From Maribellus sp. CM-23 (GTDB lineage Bacteria; Bacteroidota; Bacteroidia; Bacteroidales; Prolixibacteraceae), in contig NZ_JADWYJ010000001.1 in the NCBI RefSeq assembly GCF_021354595.1, forward strand, positions 659,446-723,445: a DNA stretch of 64,000 nucleotides, given 5' to 3'. This document shows, piece by piece, positions 37,908 to 47,068 of this stretch (positions within the stretch are counted from its first letter, which is position 1; each line of letters starts with the position of its first letter). A program made the translations under genes and the position numbers. The notes beneath the pieces were generated by a model. That model saw nothing but the letters and a program-made list of their open reading frames with translations, was not told the origin of the DNA and made no database searches.

Positions 37908-38243
37908 TCAGCCTTCAATCCGGCTATAAAAAGCCGCCGGGTTGGCAGGCAACGGCAACTCGGCTTCGGGCGACACAAAACGTTCGTCCGGTAAACACGC
38001 TGCCACGTACCTGCGCAATTCTTCCGCTGTAAACTGTGTTTTAAAGTCGTTTCGCAACCCGCTGTCGCCGGCAAAACATACATTGGCGTCCTCGGTTTCG
38101 GCGCTAAAAACCATTTGCAAACGCTGCTCCATCAAACGCAAAAAACTTTTTTGCCAGGGCAAATGCACCAATTCAGGCAAACTAAATTCCCGCCTGCCCT
38201 CAGCACATACAAACACATCGCTTAACCGCACTTTATCCTGCAT
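37908..38243 (-). CDS. Hypothetical protein
   Basis: A 111-residue soluble protein that I do not recognise. It is helix-rich, with no signal peptide or membrane segment and two cysteines in the front half. It contains the segments LPWQKSFLRLMEQRLQMVF and FTAEELRRYVAACLPDERF. Composition is like that of neighbouring core genes, and the codon usage looks native. It is in the same direction as the four-TM gene (60 bases apart) and could be expressed with it. Confidence 0.5.
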   Translation of the reverse strand: MQDKVRLSDVFVCAEGRREFSLPELVHLPWQKSFLRLMEQRLQMVFSAETEDANVCFAGDSGLRNDFKTQFTAEELRRYVAACLPDERFVSPEAELPLPANPAAFYSRIEG

Positions 38244-39033
38244 AACTTTTGTTTACCCGGGTGAATTCCATCCATCAGAATTGTTTCACGAAAAAACAAC
38301 ACGATTGGAAATACAGTAGCATAACACCCCGCTGATGTTTTTAGTTCTTACCAGGCAACAGCCACTTTCGCCAGGGCAAACAGTAAGCTAAAAAGGAATT
38401 ACAGCCTGCGCCCCGCCAGTGCCGGATACCCGGTTTTTCCCGAAACCCCAAAAAAACAGCTAACTCACTGATTTAAAGAAGCCGCCGCAGTTGAGAGTAA
38501 TGAAATCCTGACCTTTTGCAAACGTTTCTCTGTTCAGAAATATAACATCCGGAGCCTTTGCAAACGTTTCTCTGCCGAGAGTAGTATCCCTCGGAGCTTT
38601 TGCAAACACGTCGCAAATCAGAAATGCATCATCCTGACCTTTTGCAAACACCTCGCAAATCAGAAATGCATCATCCTGAGGTCAGGATAACGTTTCTCTG
38701 TTCAGAAATATAATATTCGGAGCCTTTGCAAACCTGCCGCCAATCAGAGTAGTAAGATCCGGCAGGCTTCCTTACTAAACAACGGGCAGAAAAAAACAAC
38801 AGCTTTCGGCTACCTTCCAACGGCTTGAAAACAAAGAGTCAGGCACTTTACCTCTACATTAACAATCCCCTAAAAAACATGCTCAACAACATATTTTTAG
38901 GATTAAGCCCTATTTTCGCGCGCTGATTCAAAAAACATCACATTTCAAATATTCAGCGAACGGACAGCCGCACAAGCAGTAAACAAGCTGCTGCGGGCCA
39001 ACACGAGCAACCGTTCCACCAAAATGATTACCT
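38244..39033. other. 790-base gene-free interval
   Basis: It holds the 42-bp tandem array (38474-38767) and, near 38910, a weak promoter-like TATTTTCG before the SulP gene. No other coding region is evident. Confidence 0.6.
38474..38767. repeat. Seven-unit 42-bp tandem array
   Basis: Units start at 38474, 38516, 38558, 38600, 38642, 38684 and 38726, each exactly 42 bases. The conserved core is CCTTTTGCAAACG. The rest of each unit comes in a few interchangeable versions: GTTTCTCTGTTCAG in units 2 and 6, GTTTCTCTGCCGAG in unit 3, TCGCAAATCAGAAATGCATC in units 4 and 5. Unit 6 has lost the core (AGGATAACG) but keeps the variable part of unit 2. A minus-strand GTG-initiated frame across it would encode a 14-residue repeat (FAKGQ/FAKAP), but it has no ribosome site and covers only part of the array. 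Confidence 0.8.
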
Positions 39034-40617
39034 ATGAAGTTTCAATTTCAGTTTATCGATAAAAAACAAGGAAGTGTTAAAGACGACCTGCTTTCGGGAC
39101 TAACCGTTTCGCTGGCGCTGGTGCCCGAGGCGGTGGCTTTTGCTTTTGTGGCGGGAGTTTCACCCATTGTTGGTTTGTACGGTGCCTTTATGATGGGACT
39201 GGTTACCTCGCTCATTGGCGGCCGCCCGGGAATGATCTCGGGTGCAACCGGGGCCATGGCGGTGGTAATGGTGAGCCTGGTGCAAAAAGGAAATGCCATG
39301 GGCGAAATGCAGGGCCTGCAATACCTGTTCGCCGCCCTCATCCTCACCGGGATCATCCAAAACCTCTTTGGCATTTTTAAACTCGGAAAGTTTATTCGAC
39401 TGGTACCGCATTCGGTCATGATGGGCTTTGTGAACGGCCTCGCCATTGTGATCTTTCTTTCGCAGTTGAACATGTTCAAAGCAGGCGGCGAGTGGCTCAG
39501 CGGCGCGCCCCTGTTCACCATGCTTGGCCTCGTGGCGCTCACCATGGCCATTATGATTGTGCTGCCCAAAATCAGCAAAGCTATACCGGCTGCACTGGCG
39601 GGTATACTGGTGGTTTCGGCCCTTGTTATTTTTGGAAACATCGAAACCGAAACCGTAAAATCCTTTATCCAGTCGGGCGGCGGCGAAGGCATCAAAGCCG
39701 GGCTGCCCACCTTTAATGTCCCGCTGATCCCCTTTAGCCTCGAAACCCTGAAACTGATTTTGCCTTACTCGCTGATCCTGGCAGGTGTGGGTTTGATTGA
39801 ATCGCTGATGACGCTGAACCTGGTGGACGAACTCACCGAAACACGCGGCAGCGGCAACCGCGAGTGCGTGGCACAAGGAACCGCCAACATCATCAACGGA
39901 TTTTTTGGAGGAATGGGCGGTTGTGCCATGATCGGGCAAAGCATCATCAACATAAAATCAGGCGGCCGCGGTCGTCTCTCCGGAATTGTTGCGGCCATTA
40001 TGCTGCTGATGTTCATTCTTTTCGCGTCGGGGTATATTGAAATGATACCGATTGCTGCCCTGGTGGGTGTAATGTTTATGGTGGTGATCGGCACTTTTGC
40101 ATGGAGCACCTTCAAGATCATCAACAAAATTCCGGTGTCTGACTTAATTGTGATTGTACTGGTGACCGGGTTAACCGTTCTTTTCGACCTGGCCGTGGCG
40201 GTTTTGTCGGGCGTAATTGTTTCGGCGCTCGTTTTCTCGTGGGAAAATGCCAAGCGCATCCGGGCACGCAAAAGCGTCGATGAACACGGAATCAAACACT
40301 ACGAGATTTTTGGCCCCTTGTTTTTTGGATCGACGACCCTTTTTCAAACCAAGTTCGATGTTCAAAACGATCCGGATGAAGTGATTGTCGATTTCAAGGA
40401 ATCGCGCATCATGGACCAGTCGGCCATTGAAGCCATCAACAAACTCGCCGAGCGCTACCAGAAAGTGGGGAAAAACATCCACCTGCGCCACCTGAGCAAG
40501 GACTGCATCAAGCTGGTAAAAAAAGCCGAAAAAATCTGCGATGTAAATGTACTGGAAGACCCCAACTATTTTGTGGCCATCGACCATTACAATCGCCTGT
40601 CGAAGCAGAAAGCATAA
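39034..40617 (+). CDS. SulP-family inorganic anion transporter with STAS domain
   Basis: A 527-residue inner-membrane protein of the SLC26/SulP family. It has the UraA-like 14-segment core with DLLSGLTVSLALVPEAVAFAF at the start, GLYGAFMMGLVTSLIGGRPGMISG (substrate-binding region), and GGMGGCAMIGQSIINIKSGG. A cytoplasmic STAS domain occupies about 415-515 (YEIFGPLFFGSTTLF, VIVDFKESRIMDQSAIEAIN). Bicarbonate, sulfate and dicarboxylates are possible substrates; the family cannot be resolved further by eye. Transcribed alone, downstream of the 42-bp repeat array. Confidence 0.95.
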   Translation: MKFQFQFIDKKQGSVKDDLLSGLTVSLALVPEAVAFAFVAGVSPIVGLYGAFMMGLVTSLIGGRPGMISGATGAMAVVMVSLVQKGNAMGEMQGLQYLFAALILTGIIQNLFGIFKLGKFIRLVPHSVMMGFVNGLAIVIFLSQLNMFKAGGEWLSGAPLFTMLGLVALTMAIMIVLPKISKAIPAALAGILVVSALVIFGNIETETVKSFIQSGGGEGIKAGLPTFNVPLIPFSLETLKLILPYSLILAGVGLIESLMTLNLVDELTETRGSGNRECVAQGTANIINGFFGGMGGCAMIGQSIINIKSGGRGRLSGIVAAIMLLMFILFASGYIEMIPIAALVGVMFMVVIGTFAWSTFKIINKIPVSDLIVIVLVTGLTVLFDLAVAVLSGVIVSALVFSWENAKRIRARKSVDEHGIKHYEIFGPLFFGSTTLFQTKFDVQNDPDEVIVDFKESRIMDQSAIEAINKLAERYQKVGKNIHLRHLSKDCIKLVKKAEKICDVNVLEDPNYFVAIDHYNRLSKQKA

Positions 40618-40746
40618 GAATTGTGTTGGACGGAGTTTCCCCGGCTAACACAAGCGTGTTTACAACTTTAGCTCTCGGGTGAACGTTCGTTGCTCAACGC
40701 AACGTAATTTTCGGATAATTTTCCACCTCAGAAAAACAGGACAACA

Positions 40747-41469
40747 TTGACAGCAGAAAAACGCACAAAGCGAAAAAAACGCCGGCTCAAAAAGAAATAC
40801 AAGATCCGCTTAATTGTACTGGCCGTAATAGCCATTACAGCACTCGTTCTTTATTTTCCGGCCAAGAAGAAGGTAAACGCGATGCTTCACCCGGCTCCCA
40901 TCGGCACGGTAAAAGTAGACTGGTACAAAGATCTGAATCTAAAACACCTGAAATACGCCCAGAAGAACGGGATAGCACGGTTCAAAACCAACGAAGAGCT
41001 GGAAGCCGGTGTTCCGGAGCTGTTGAAAACCGGGAAACTGGAACACATTTCCGACAACGGCTATTACCGCATTTGTCCGCTTACGCATTCGCATCCCTAC
41101 CTCACGCCTTCTGCCAAAAATTTCCTGGAAGAACTGGGCAAGCGGTTCTCGCAAAAACTGGACGAGCACGATCTGCCACACTATTATTACCAGATAAGTT
41201 CGCTGCTGCGCACCACCGAAAACCAGAAAAAGCTAAGCCGCAGCAACGGGAATGCTTCTCCCAATACCTCGCATTTGTATGCCACTACTTTCGATATTCC
41301 GTATTTCACGGTGGTAAAACGTACGCTTTTGTGGAACGAGGCAGAAGTGACCGATGGCCGCGCCAGCAAATTACTTTCCGAAGCCATTGGCGAATTGCGG
41401 AAAGAAGGCCGCTGTGTGGTGGTTACCGAACGCAACGAACGCTGTTTTCACATCACGGTCACGGATTAA
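40747..41469 (+). CDS. DUF5715 / M15-like peptidase-fold protein
   Basis: A 240-residue protein with a very basic N-terminus and one membrane segment (about 23-42), so it is anchored in the inner membrane with a periplasmic domain. The periplasmic part matches DUF5715 and looks like a LAS/M15 peptidase fold: YYYQISSLLRTTENQKKL, then NASPNTSHLYATTFDI (the SxHxxxxxxD metal motif of VanY/DacB-type enzymes) and ERCFHITV (third His). It may act on peptidoglycan peptides. The start must be TTG at 40747, because no in-frame ATG precedes the membrane segment. Confidence 0.75.
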   Translation: MTAEKRTKRKKRRLKKKYKIRLIVLAVIAITALVLYFPAKKKVNAMLHPAPIGTVKVDWYKDLNLKHLKYAQKNGIARFKTNEELEAGVPELLKTGKLEHISDNGYYRICPLTHSHPYLTPSAKNFLEELGKRFSQKLDEHDLPHYYYQISSLLRTTENQKKLSRSNGNASPNTSHLYATTFDIPYFTVVKRTLLWNEAEVTDGRASKLLSEAIGELRKEGRCVVVTERNERCFHITVTD

Positions 41470-41486
41470 ACCGCGACTTCTCAGAA

Positions 41487-42536
41487 TTAATTTTTATTTC
41501 GCTGATGAAAATGTTTGGAGTCCCCCCATTCGCCGTAACCAATTTCGGCACCCGCTAAACTGATGCGCGCTTCGAGACAGTTCCGGCACAGCTCGGCATC
41601 TTCGTCAAGGCAAGGTTTGTTCTCGTACAGTTGGTATTCTTCGCGATATTCGCAGGGGGTAAGGTTGGGCATGATCACATTGGCTCCCACCGCCAGCGCT
41701 TTTTCGCGCCCCGCCGGATCGATGGCCTGTAAAGCCGTAGCTGCCGCAATGTTGATGTCGGGCATCAGCAAACGCAGAACCGCCACCATGTTCAGTCCCA
41801 GGTCAAAACGCTCCTGTTTGCTCATCAGCACGTGCCGGTGTTCGTAAAGCGGTGTATCGGCATGTTCTATGTAAGGCCCCATTCCGCACATATCAATATC
41901 GAGTTTTTTGAAAAACAACAGATCGTCGGCCAGGTGTTCGCAGGTTTGAAACGGCAGTCCGATCATGACACCCGTTCCCACCTGGTAACCGGCCTCTTTG
42001 AGAGAAGCCAGCGCTTCCAGTCTCTTTTCAAATAAATGATGATCGTTTTCGGGATGGATCTTGTAGTACAGATCCCGCGTTGATGATTCGATCCGCAACA
42101 GGTAACGGTGCGCACCGCTTTCAAACCAGCGACGGTAAGTTTCGAGCGACTGCTCTCCGCAACTCAGGGTAATTCCCAGCTCATTGTTCGAGAGTTGCTT
42201 GATTTTTTTCAGCAGATCGTCCACGCGCTTTACAAAAGCAGGCGACGACAATTCACCCGACTGCAACACCACCGAACCAAAACGGTTCTCCCACGCAAAG
42301 CGGCAGGCATCCAGTATTTCGTTGTCTTTGGCATCGTAGCGCAACACTTTTTCGTTGCCTTTCCGGATGCCGCAATACAAACAATCTTTCGAACACACAT
42401 TCGAGAATTCGATCAAGCCCCGAAAGTAAACCTTGTTGCCTACTTCTTTGATTTTTACCTCACGGGCACGTTGCAACAGGGCCGTGCGTTCGGCACCTTT
42501 TAACTGAAGTAATTGTATGATCTCTTGTCTTTCCAA
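41487..42536 (-). CDS. hydE: [FeFe]-hydrogenase maturase HydE (radical SAM)
   Basis: A 349-residue radical-SAM enzyme. The CX3CX2C cluster motif is CSKDCLYCG (about residue 51-58), followed by the GSVVLQSGEL SAM-binding strand. Typical HydE segments are GVMIGLPFQTCEHLADDL, DMCGMGPYIEHADTPL and NIAAATALQAIDPAGREKAL. HydE processes the HydG-made iron complex during assembly of the H-cluster. A second, C-terminal cysteine set (CLDEDAELCRNC) is visible; its cluster is dispensable in other HydE proteins. The start is TTG at 42536; no ATG is available. It is divergent from the TM1266-hydG transcript. Confidence 0.96.
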   Translation of the reverse strand: MERQEIIQLLQLKGAERTALLQRAREVKIKEVGNKVYFRGLIEFSNVCSKDCLYCGIRKGNEKVLRYDAKDNEILDACRFAWENRFGSVVLQSGELSSPAFVKRVDDLLKKIKQLSNNELGITLSCGEQSLETYRRWFESGAHRYLLRIESSTRDLYYKIHPENDHHLFEKRLEALASLKEAGYQVGTGVMIGLPFQTCEHLADDLLFFKKLDIDMCGMGPYIEHADTPLYEHRHVLMSKQERFDLGLNMVAVLRLLMPDINIAAATALQAIDPAGREKALAVGANVIMPNLTPCEYREEYQLYENKPCLDEDAELCRNCLEARISLAGAEIGYGEWGDSKHFHQRNKN

Positions 42537-42556
42537 TGTGCTAAAGTTTGTGGCAG

Positions 42557-42564
42557 CAAAAGTA
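42557..42564 (-). promoter_or_regulatory. Putative -7 box (TACTTTTG) for hydE
   Basis: Minus-strand TACTTTTG followed by C, a perfect TAnnTTTG, 20 bases before the TTG start codon. No clear -33 element. Confidence 0.45.
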
Positions 42565-42656
42565 GCATTTTTAGTTGTTTTACTAAGCTGAAATTAAGTT
42601 TCACCCGGAAATAGCGGATACCAACTTTTCTCATGGTAATCTATTGAAATTAAGTT

Positions 42657-42664
42657 TATTTTTG
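42657..42664 (+). promoter_or_regulatory. Putative -7 box (TATTTTTG) for the TM1266-hydG transcript
   Basis: Perfect TAnnTTTG on the plus strand. The predicted leader to ATG 42828 would be about 155 nucleotides, long enough to hold regulatory structure. Confidence 0.4.
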
Positions 42665-42827
42665 CTTCGAATTCCTGCGGGAAGGCTGCGGCTGACTTTA
42701 GGGAAAACATAAGTCGATTAATGTAAGTGATCCTTACCAATTAGTCTGATTTCCATTTTATTCCCGCAGTATTTGTTTAATCCATTTTGGCTGATCGTTC
42801 AGTATTAAAATTTAAGTATTCAATAAA

Positions 42828-43073
42828 ATGAAACGTTTGGGTTTTGTTGGCATTATCATCGACGACCGCGAAAAATGTGCGGCCCATGTAAATGCCATTT
42901 TAAGCGATTTTTCGGAACTGATACTGGCACGCACCGGTCTTCCGAAAGTAAAGGAAAATGCTTCGGTGATTACACTCGTGATCGATGCCACTACCGACGA
43001 GCTGGGGCAAATGACCGGAAAACTGGGCAACATCCCGGGAGTTTCTGTAAAATCAGGACTTGCCAAACAATAA
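42828..43073 (+). CDS. TM1266-family putative iron-only hydrogenase system regulator
   Basis: An 81-residue ACT/NikR-C-like protein (MKRLGFVGIIIDDREKCAAHVN..., then ASVITLVIDATTDELGQMTGKLGNIPGVSVKSG). It matches the family typified by Thermotoga TM1266, described as a regulator of the [FeFe]-hydrogenase system because it clusters with hydE/F/G. It has no DNA-binding domain of its own, so it may sense a ligand and act through a partner. It starts the plus-strand maturation operon, 25 bases before hydG. Confidence 0.88.
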   Translation: MKRLGFVGIIIDDREKCAAHVNAILSDFSELILARTGLPKVKENASVITLVIDATTDELGQMTGKLGNIPGVSVKSGLAKQ

Positions 43074-43098
43074 CATCTACTTTAAACATTTAAGCACT

Positions 43099-44490
43099 AT
43101 GTATAACGTACCTGCCGATTTTATCAACGAACAAAAAGTTTGGGATGCACTGGAAAAAAACCAGACCCCGGATCCGTCCAGAATTCGCGAAGTACTGGCC
43201 CGCGCCACGGAAATGAAAGGCCTTACGCTCGACGAAGTGGCCGTGCTCACCTCTATTCAGGAACCTGAAATGCTGGAAGAACTTTACAACACCGCCAACC
43301 AGGTAAAAGACACCATTTACGGGAAACGGCTGGTTTTGTTTGCGCCACTCTACATTTCAAACCTTTGTGCCAATGAATGTCTGTATTGTGCCTTTCGGGC
43401 TTCAAACAAAGGCATCAACCGCCATGCATTATCGCAAGAGCACATTGCCCGCGAAGTGGAGGTGCTGATCAAGCAGGGGCACAAACGTATTTTGCTGGTA
43501 GCCGGCGAATCGTACCCCAAAGAAGGCTTGCAATATGTGCTGGATTCAGTAAAAACGATCTACAGTGTAAAATCGGAACATGGAGAAATCCGGCGCGTGA
43601 ATGTAAATGTTGCGCCGCTAACCACGGATGAGTTCAAGCAACTAAAAAACACCAATATTGGTACTTACCAGATCTTCCAGGAAACCTACCACCGCGAAAC
43701 TTACGCCAAGGTACACAAGGGCGGTAAAAAGAAAGACTACAACTGGCGGGTGTGGGCCCTCCACCGTGCCATGGAAGCAGGAATCGACGATGTGGGCATC
43801 GGTGTTTTATTTGGCTTATTCGATTATCGTTTTGAAATTCTGGCGATGATCCAGCACATCAACGAACTGGAAGATAAATTCGGAGTCGGGCCCCACACCA
43901 TCAGCGTTCCGCGCATGGAACCGGCCACCAACAGCGATATGGCCTCCAATCCGCCTTACCCGGTTTCGGATGCCGATTTCAAAAAGATCGTTGCGATTCT
44001 TCGCCTGGCAGTGCCTTACACCGGCATCATCATGTCGACACGCGAAACGGCCAAAATGCGCCGCGAAACCTTTGCTATGGGTGTTAGCCAGATCTCTGCC
44101 GGAAGTAAAACCAATCCGGGTGGCTACGAGGAAGAAGATGATGTTTCAGGACAATTCAGTCTGGGCGATCACCGCTCGCTTGACGAGGTGATCCGCGATG
44201 TCGCTGCAATGGGTTACATTCCATCGTTCTGCACCGCTTGTTACCGGCTTGGACGCACCGGGCAGGATTTTATGGACCTGGCCAAACCCGGTGATATTAA
44301 GCTGCATTGCGGCCCCAATGCATTAAGTTCGTTCAAAGAATACCTGCAAAACTTTGCCTCTGCCGAGACAAACACAGTAGGCAACCAACTCATTCAGCAA
44401 ACCATCGACAGCATGTCGGGCGTGGCGCGTCAGCGTGCCGAAAAACTGGTGAAAAGAGTTGAGGCAGGCAGGGACGATGTTTATTGCTAG
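43099..44490 (+). CDS. hydG: [FeFe]-hydrogenase maturase HydG (tyrosine lyase, radical SAM)
   Basis: A 463-residue radical-SAM enzyme. The first cluster is CANECLYCAFR (CX3CX2C, near residue 83); the HydG-specific C-terminal cluster is CTACYRLGRTGQDF followed by a third Cys in KLHCGPN. HydG cleaves tyrosine to give CO and cyanide on a dangler iron. Other segments conserved in the family are ETYHRETYAKVHKGGKKKDY and GVSQISAGSKTNPGGY. ATG 43099 gives the usual N-terminus; an upstream start would overlap TM1266. Confidence 0.97.
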   Translation: MYNVPADFINEQKVWDALEKNQTPDPSRIREVLARATEMKGLTLDEVAVLTSIQEPEMLEELYNTANQVKDTIYGKRLVLFAPLYISNLCANECLYCAFRASNKGINRHALSQEHIAREVEVLIKQGHKRILLVAGESYPKEGLQYVLDSVKTIYSVKSEHGEIRRVNVNVAPLTTDEFKQLKNTNIGTYQIFQETYHRETYAKVHKGGKKKDYNWRVWALHRAMEAGIDDVGIGVLFGLFDYRFEILAMIQHINELEDKFGVGPHTISVPRMEPATNSDMASNPPYPVSDADFKKIVAILRLAVPYTGIIMSTRETAKMRRETFAMGVSQISAGSKTNPGGYEEEDDVSGQFSLGDHRSLDEVIRDVAAMGYIPSFCTACYRLGRTGQDFMDLAKPGDIKLHCGPNALSSFKEYLQNFASAETNTVGNQLIQQTIDSMSGVARQRAEKLVKRVEAGRDDVYC

Positions 44491-44567
44491 CAAAAGTCTG
44501 AACCCTGATTTCAAGGATTTTCCTGATTGCCTGATTAATCCTAACTTTATGGAAAATCAGGCAAAAT

Positions 44568-44942
44568 ATGGAACACGAAGAACTTACCCATAAAATAATA
44601 GGTTGTGCCATGCAAGTTCACCGGGCTCTCGGAAATGGTTTTCAGGAAGTAATTTATCAGAGAGCCCTGGCCATCGAATTCGATCATCAAAATATAAACT
44701 TTGAAAGAGAAAAGGTAATGCCTGTCTTTTCTCGTGATTTGGAAATAGGAACAAGACGGGTTGATTTTTTTGTGGAAGAAAACATTATGGTTGAAATAAA
44801 AGCCAGAAGTGAATTGGATGGCTCTCATTTGAATCAAGCCATGAATTACCTGGAAGCTTATAAGATGAAAATTGGGTTGCTTATAAATTTCGGAGCGAAT
44901 ACCCTCCAATTCAAAAGGGTTCACAATAACAAAATCCTTTAA
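44568..44942 (+). CDS. GxxExxY family protein
   Basis: A 124-residue protein of the GxxExxY family; the naming motif is GFQEVIY near residue 24. Other typical parts are THKIIGCAMQVHRALGNG at the front, VDFFVEENIMVEIKA in the middle and LNQAMNYLEAYKMKIGLLINFG near the end. The D...E.K arrangement resembles a PD-(D/E)xK nuclease core (D68, E78, K80), but the activity is not established. It is common in Bacteroidota and often sits inside unrelated operons. Here it separates hydG from aspA, is more AT-rich than both, and may be a later insertion. Confidence 0.88.
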   Translation: MEHEELTHKIIGCAMQVHRALGNGFQEVIYQRALAIEFDHQNINFEREKVMPVFSRDLEIGTRRVDFFVEENIMVEIKARSELDGSHLNQAMNYLEAYKMKIGLLINFGANTLQFKRVHNNKIL

Positions 44943-44961
44943 TCCTAAAATCAGGTGAATC

Positions 44962-46356
44962 ATGGTACAGACAAGAATAGAAACTGATCTGCTTGGCACT
45001 AAACAAATTCCTGCCGATGCTTTGTGGGGAATACACACCGCCAGAGCCGTGGAGAACTTCCCTATGTCCGGAAGACCTGTTCATCCCGAACTGATAAAAG
45101 CTTACGGCGAAGTAAAGCTGGCCTGTGCGCAGATCAATCATCATTTAGGGTATTGGCAAGATGAAGCCAAAGCTGATGCCATTGAAAAAGCCTGTTGGGA
45201 AATGTCAGCAGGACTACTGAACGAACATATTTTAGTAGATGCCCTGCAGGGAGGAGCAGGAACTTCCACCAATATGAACGTAAATGAAGTGATTGCCAAC
45301 CGGGCTTTGCAGATCATGGGTAAAGCTCCGGGCCATTATGAGGTGATTTCACCTCTCGACGATGTTAACCTTCACCAAAGCACCAACGATACCTATCCAA
45401 CAGCATTAAAAATAGCCGCCATTCGTCTGCTCCGAATCCTGGAACAAAACATACTTGCTTTGCAGGAAGCTTTTCAGCAAAAAGAAAAGGAATTTGCCGA
45501 TGTGGTCAAAATCGGACGTACGCAACTACAAGACGCTGTACTCACAACTTTGGGACGTGAGATGAGTGCTTACGCAGAAGCATTTAACCGCGACCGCTGG
45601 CGCATTTACAAATGCGAAGAGCGCTTGCGGGTAGTGAACCTGGGAGGGACAGCCATTGGTACAGGATTGGGAGCGCCGCGGCAGTTTATTTTTAGGGTAA
45701 CCGACAAACTTCGCGAAAATACCAACATCGGTCTGGCACGCAGCGAAAACCTGATCGACAACACCCAAAATACCGATGTTTTTGTTGAAGTGTCCGGTAT
45801 TTTAAAAGCATGTGCCACCAACCTTTTTAAAATCGGCAACGACCTACGTCTTTTAGCCAGTGGCCCACATGCCGGGTTGGGCGAAATAAACCTTCCTGCA
45901 TTACAAGCCGGATCATCGATCATGCCCCGGAAAGTCAATCCTGTTATTCCAGAAGCTGTGGCACAGGCGGCCATAAAAATAATGGGGAACGACCAGGTAA
46001 TTACACTGGCCTGTAGTTCCGGAAATCTGGAGCTAAACCAGTTCATACCCTTAATTGCCGACTCTCTGTTGAATTCACTGGAACTCTTGTCTCATGCAGC
46101 ATTGATTTTCGCACAGAATTGTGTTTCAGGCATTACAGCGAACCGTTTGGTATGCAAAAAGAACATTGAAAATTCAACGGCTACCATTACCGCCCTGCTC
46201 CCCGCTATCGGCTATGAGAAAGCCAGCAAAATTGCGACGCTTTGCAAAGAACAGGGAAGAACAGTAAAAGATGCTGTCATTGAATCGGGGTACTTAACAG
46301 AAAACGAATTTGAAGAATTTATCAGTCCGGAAGCTGTCTGCAAACTAGGCAACTAA
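44962..46356 (+). CDS. aspA: Aspartate ammonia-lyase
   Basis: A 464-residue member of the fumarase/aspartase superfamily. The three conserved regions are present: TSTNMNVNEVIANRAL, DDVNLHQSTNDTYPTA and the signature loop GSSIMPRKVNPVIPEAV. The loop has Arg where most aspartases have Gly or Ala, a variation that does not touch the catalytic Ser. It converts aspartate to fumarate and ammonia. aspA genes are recurrently located with hydE/F/G in Bacteroidota. The amine bridge of the H-cluster dithiolate needs a nitrogen source, so a supply of ammonium is a plausible link, but this is inference. It lies 19 bases after the GxxExxY gene. Confidence 0.95.
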   Translation: MVQTRIETDLLGTKQIPADALWGIHTARAVENFPMSGRPVHPELIKAYGEVKLACAQINHHLGYWQDEAKADAIEKACWEMSAGLLNEHILVDALQGGAGTSTNMNVNEVIANRALQIMGKAPGHYEVISPLDDVNLHQSTNDTYPTALKIAAIRLLRILEQNILALQEAFQQKEKEFADVVKIGRTQLQDAVLTTLGREMSAYAEAFNRDRWRIYKCEERLRVVNLGGTAIGTGLGAPRQFIFRVTDKLRENTNIGLARSENLIDNTQNTDVFVEVSGILKACATNLFKIGNDLRLLASGPHAGLGEINLPALQAGSSIMPRKVNPVIPEAVAQAAIKIMGNDQVITLACSSGNLELNQFIPLIADSLLNSLELLSHAALIFAQNCVSGITANRLVCKKNIENSTATITALLPAIGYEKASKIATLCKEQGRTVKDAVIESGYLTENEFEEFISPEAVCKLGN

Positions 46357-46546
46357 TTGTACAACTGGCATTAACAGGTCATTAACATTTTTCAAACAAC
46401 TGATTATCAGCCCCAAAAAATTGCAACCTTGTTTAATATAAAAATATCTTAATATTCATTTGGATTTTTATTTGAATCTTATTAATATTGAATCTAAATT
46501 AAAACAGTAAGAATTATTTCATTTTATAACTTAAAAATTGATGATC

Positions 46547-46879
46547 ATGAAAAAAGTATTTTTAGCACTTGCATTTTTTGCAGTATATGGCTTGTCGATG
46601 GCGATGACTTCGGCGCCTGTTGTTAACTACGATGATAACGCAACTGTTGTAGTTGAAGGAAAAAAGAACGTTGAAGCAGAAAAAGAGAAAAAAGCTGCCA
46701 AATCAGAAGCGAAGTCAGAAGGTTGTGCAACTGCCAAATCAGAAGGATGTGCTGACAAATCAAAAGATTGCTCAAGCGCTAAAGCTGAAGGATGTGCTGA
46801 CAAATCTGCCAAGTCAGAAGCTTGTGCCGGAAAGAAAAGCGCTGATTGCAGCAAATCTTGCGGCGATAAGAAAAAGTAA
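46547..46879 (+). CDS. Small exported Cys/Lys-rich repeat protein A
   Basis: About 110 residues. A Sec signal peptide (MKKVFLALAFFAVYGLSMAM) is followed by a short acidic stretch and then a Lys/Ala/Ser-rich tail with short Cys-bearing repeats: SEGCATAK, SEGCADKS, KDCSSAK, AEGCADKS, SEACAGKK, ADCSKSCGDKKK. There are seven cysteines, none in the signal. It is a paralogue of the next gene. A metal- or thiol-binding role in the periplasm is a reasonable guess, not shown. The start at ATG 46547 is preferred to 46541. It has its own terminator and lies between aspA and hydF. Confidence 0.7.
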   Translation: MKKVFLALAFFAVYGLSMAMTSAPVVNYDDNATVVVEGKKNVEAEKEKKAAKSEAKSEGCATAKSEGCADKSKDCSSAKAEGCADKSAKSEACAGKKSADCSKSCGDKKK

Positions 46880-46902
46880 GAAAGCTTTTCCTATACAGAA
46901 AG

Positions 46903-46937
46903 AGGCTATTTGTCGGTTCGGCAAGTGGCCTTTTTTT
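46903..46937 (+). terminator. Terminator after Cys-rich gene A
   Basis: A 13-bp stem with three wobble pairs (AGGCTATTTGTCG with CGGCAAGTGGCCT) and a GTT loop, followed by seven T residues. Confidence 0.88.
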
Positions 46938-47068
46938 ATGGGGTATTGGATGGCTCTCCGTTGATTTTCAGGAAAAAATTGTATATTTCCGGACAATAAA
47001 AACTCAAAAATCGATCATTTTAAACTAATGTAAAAATCAAATATCATTAACCTTAAATTAAATTCACA

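Noticed and set aside
38460..38651. Minus-strand frame encoding a 14-residue repeat (FAKGQ/FAKAP)
   Set aside because: It begins with GTG inside the tandem array, lacks a ribosome site and promoter, and covers only four of seven units; the frame follows from the 42-base period alone.
45900..45940. Inactive aspartase because of the Arg in the signature loop
   Set aside because: The catalytic Ser and surrounding motif are intact, and the varying position is known to differ among aspartases.
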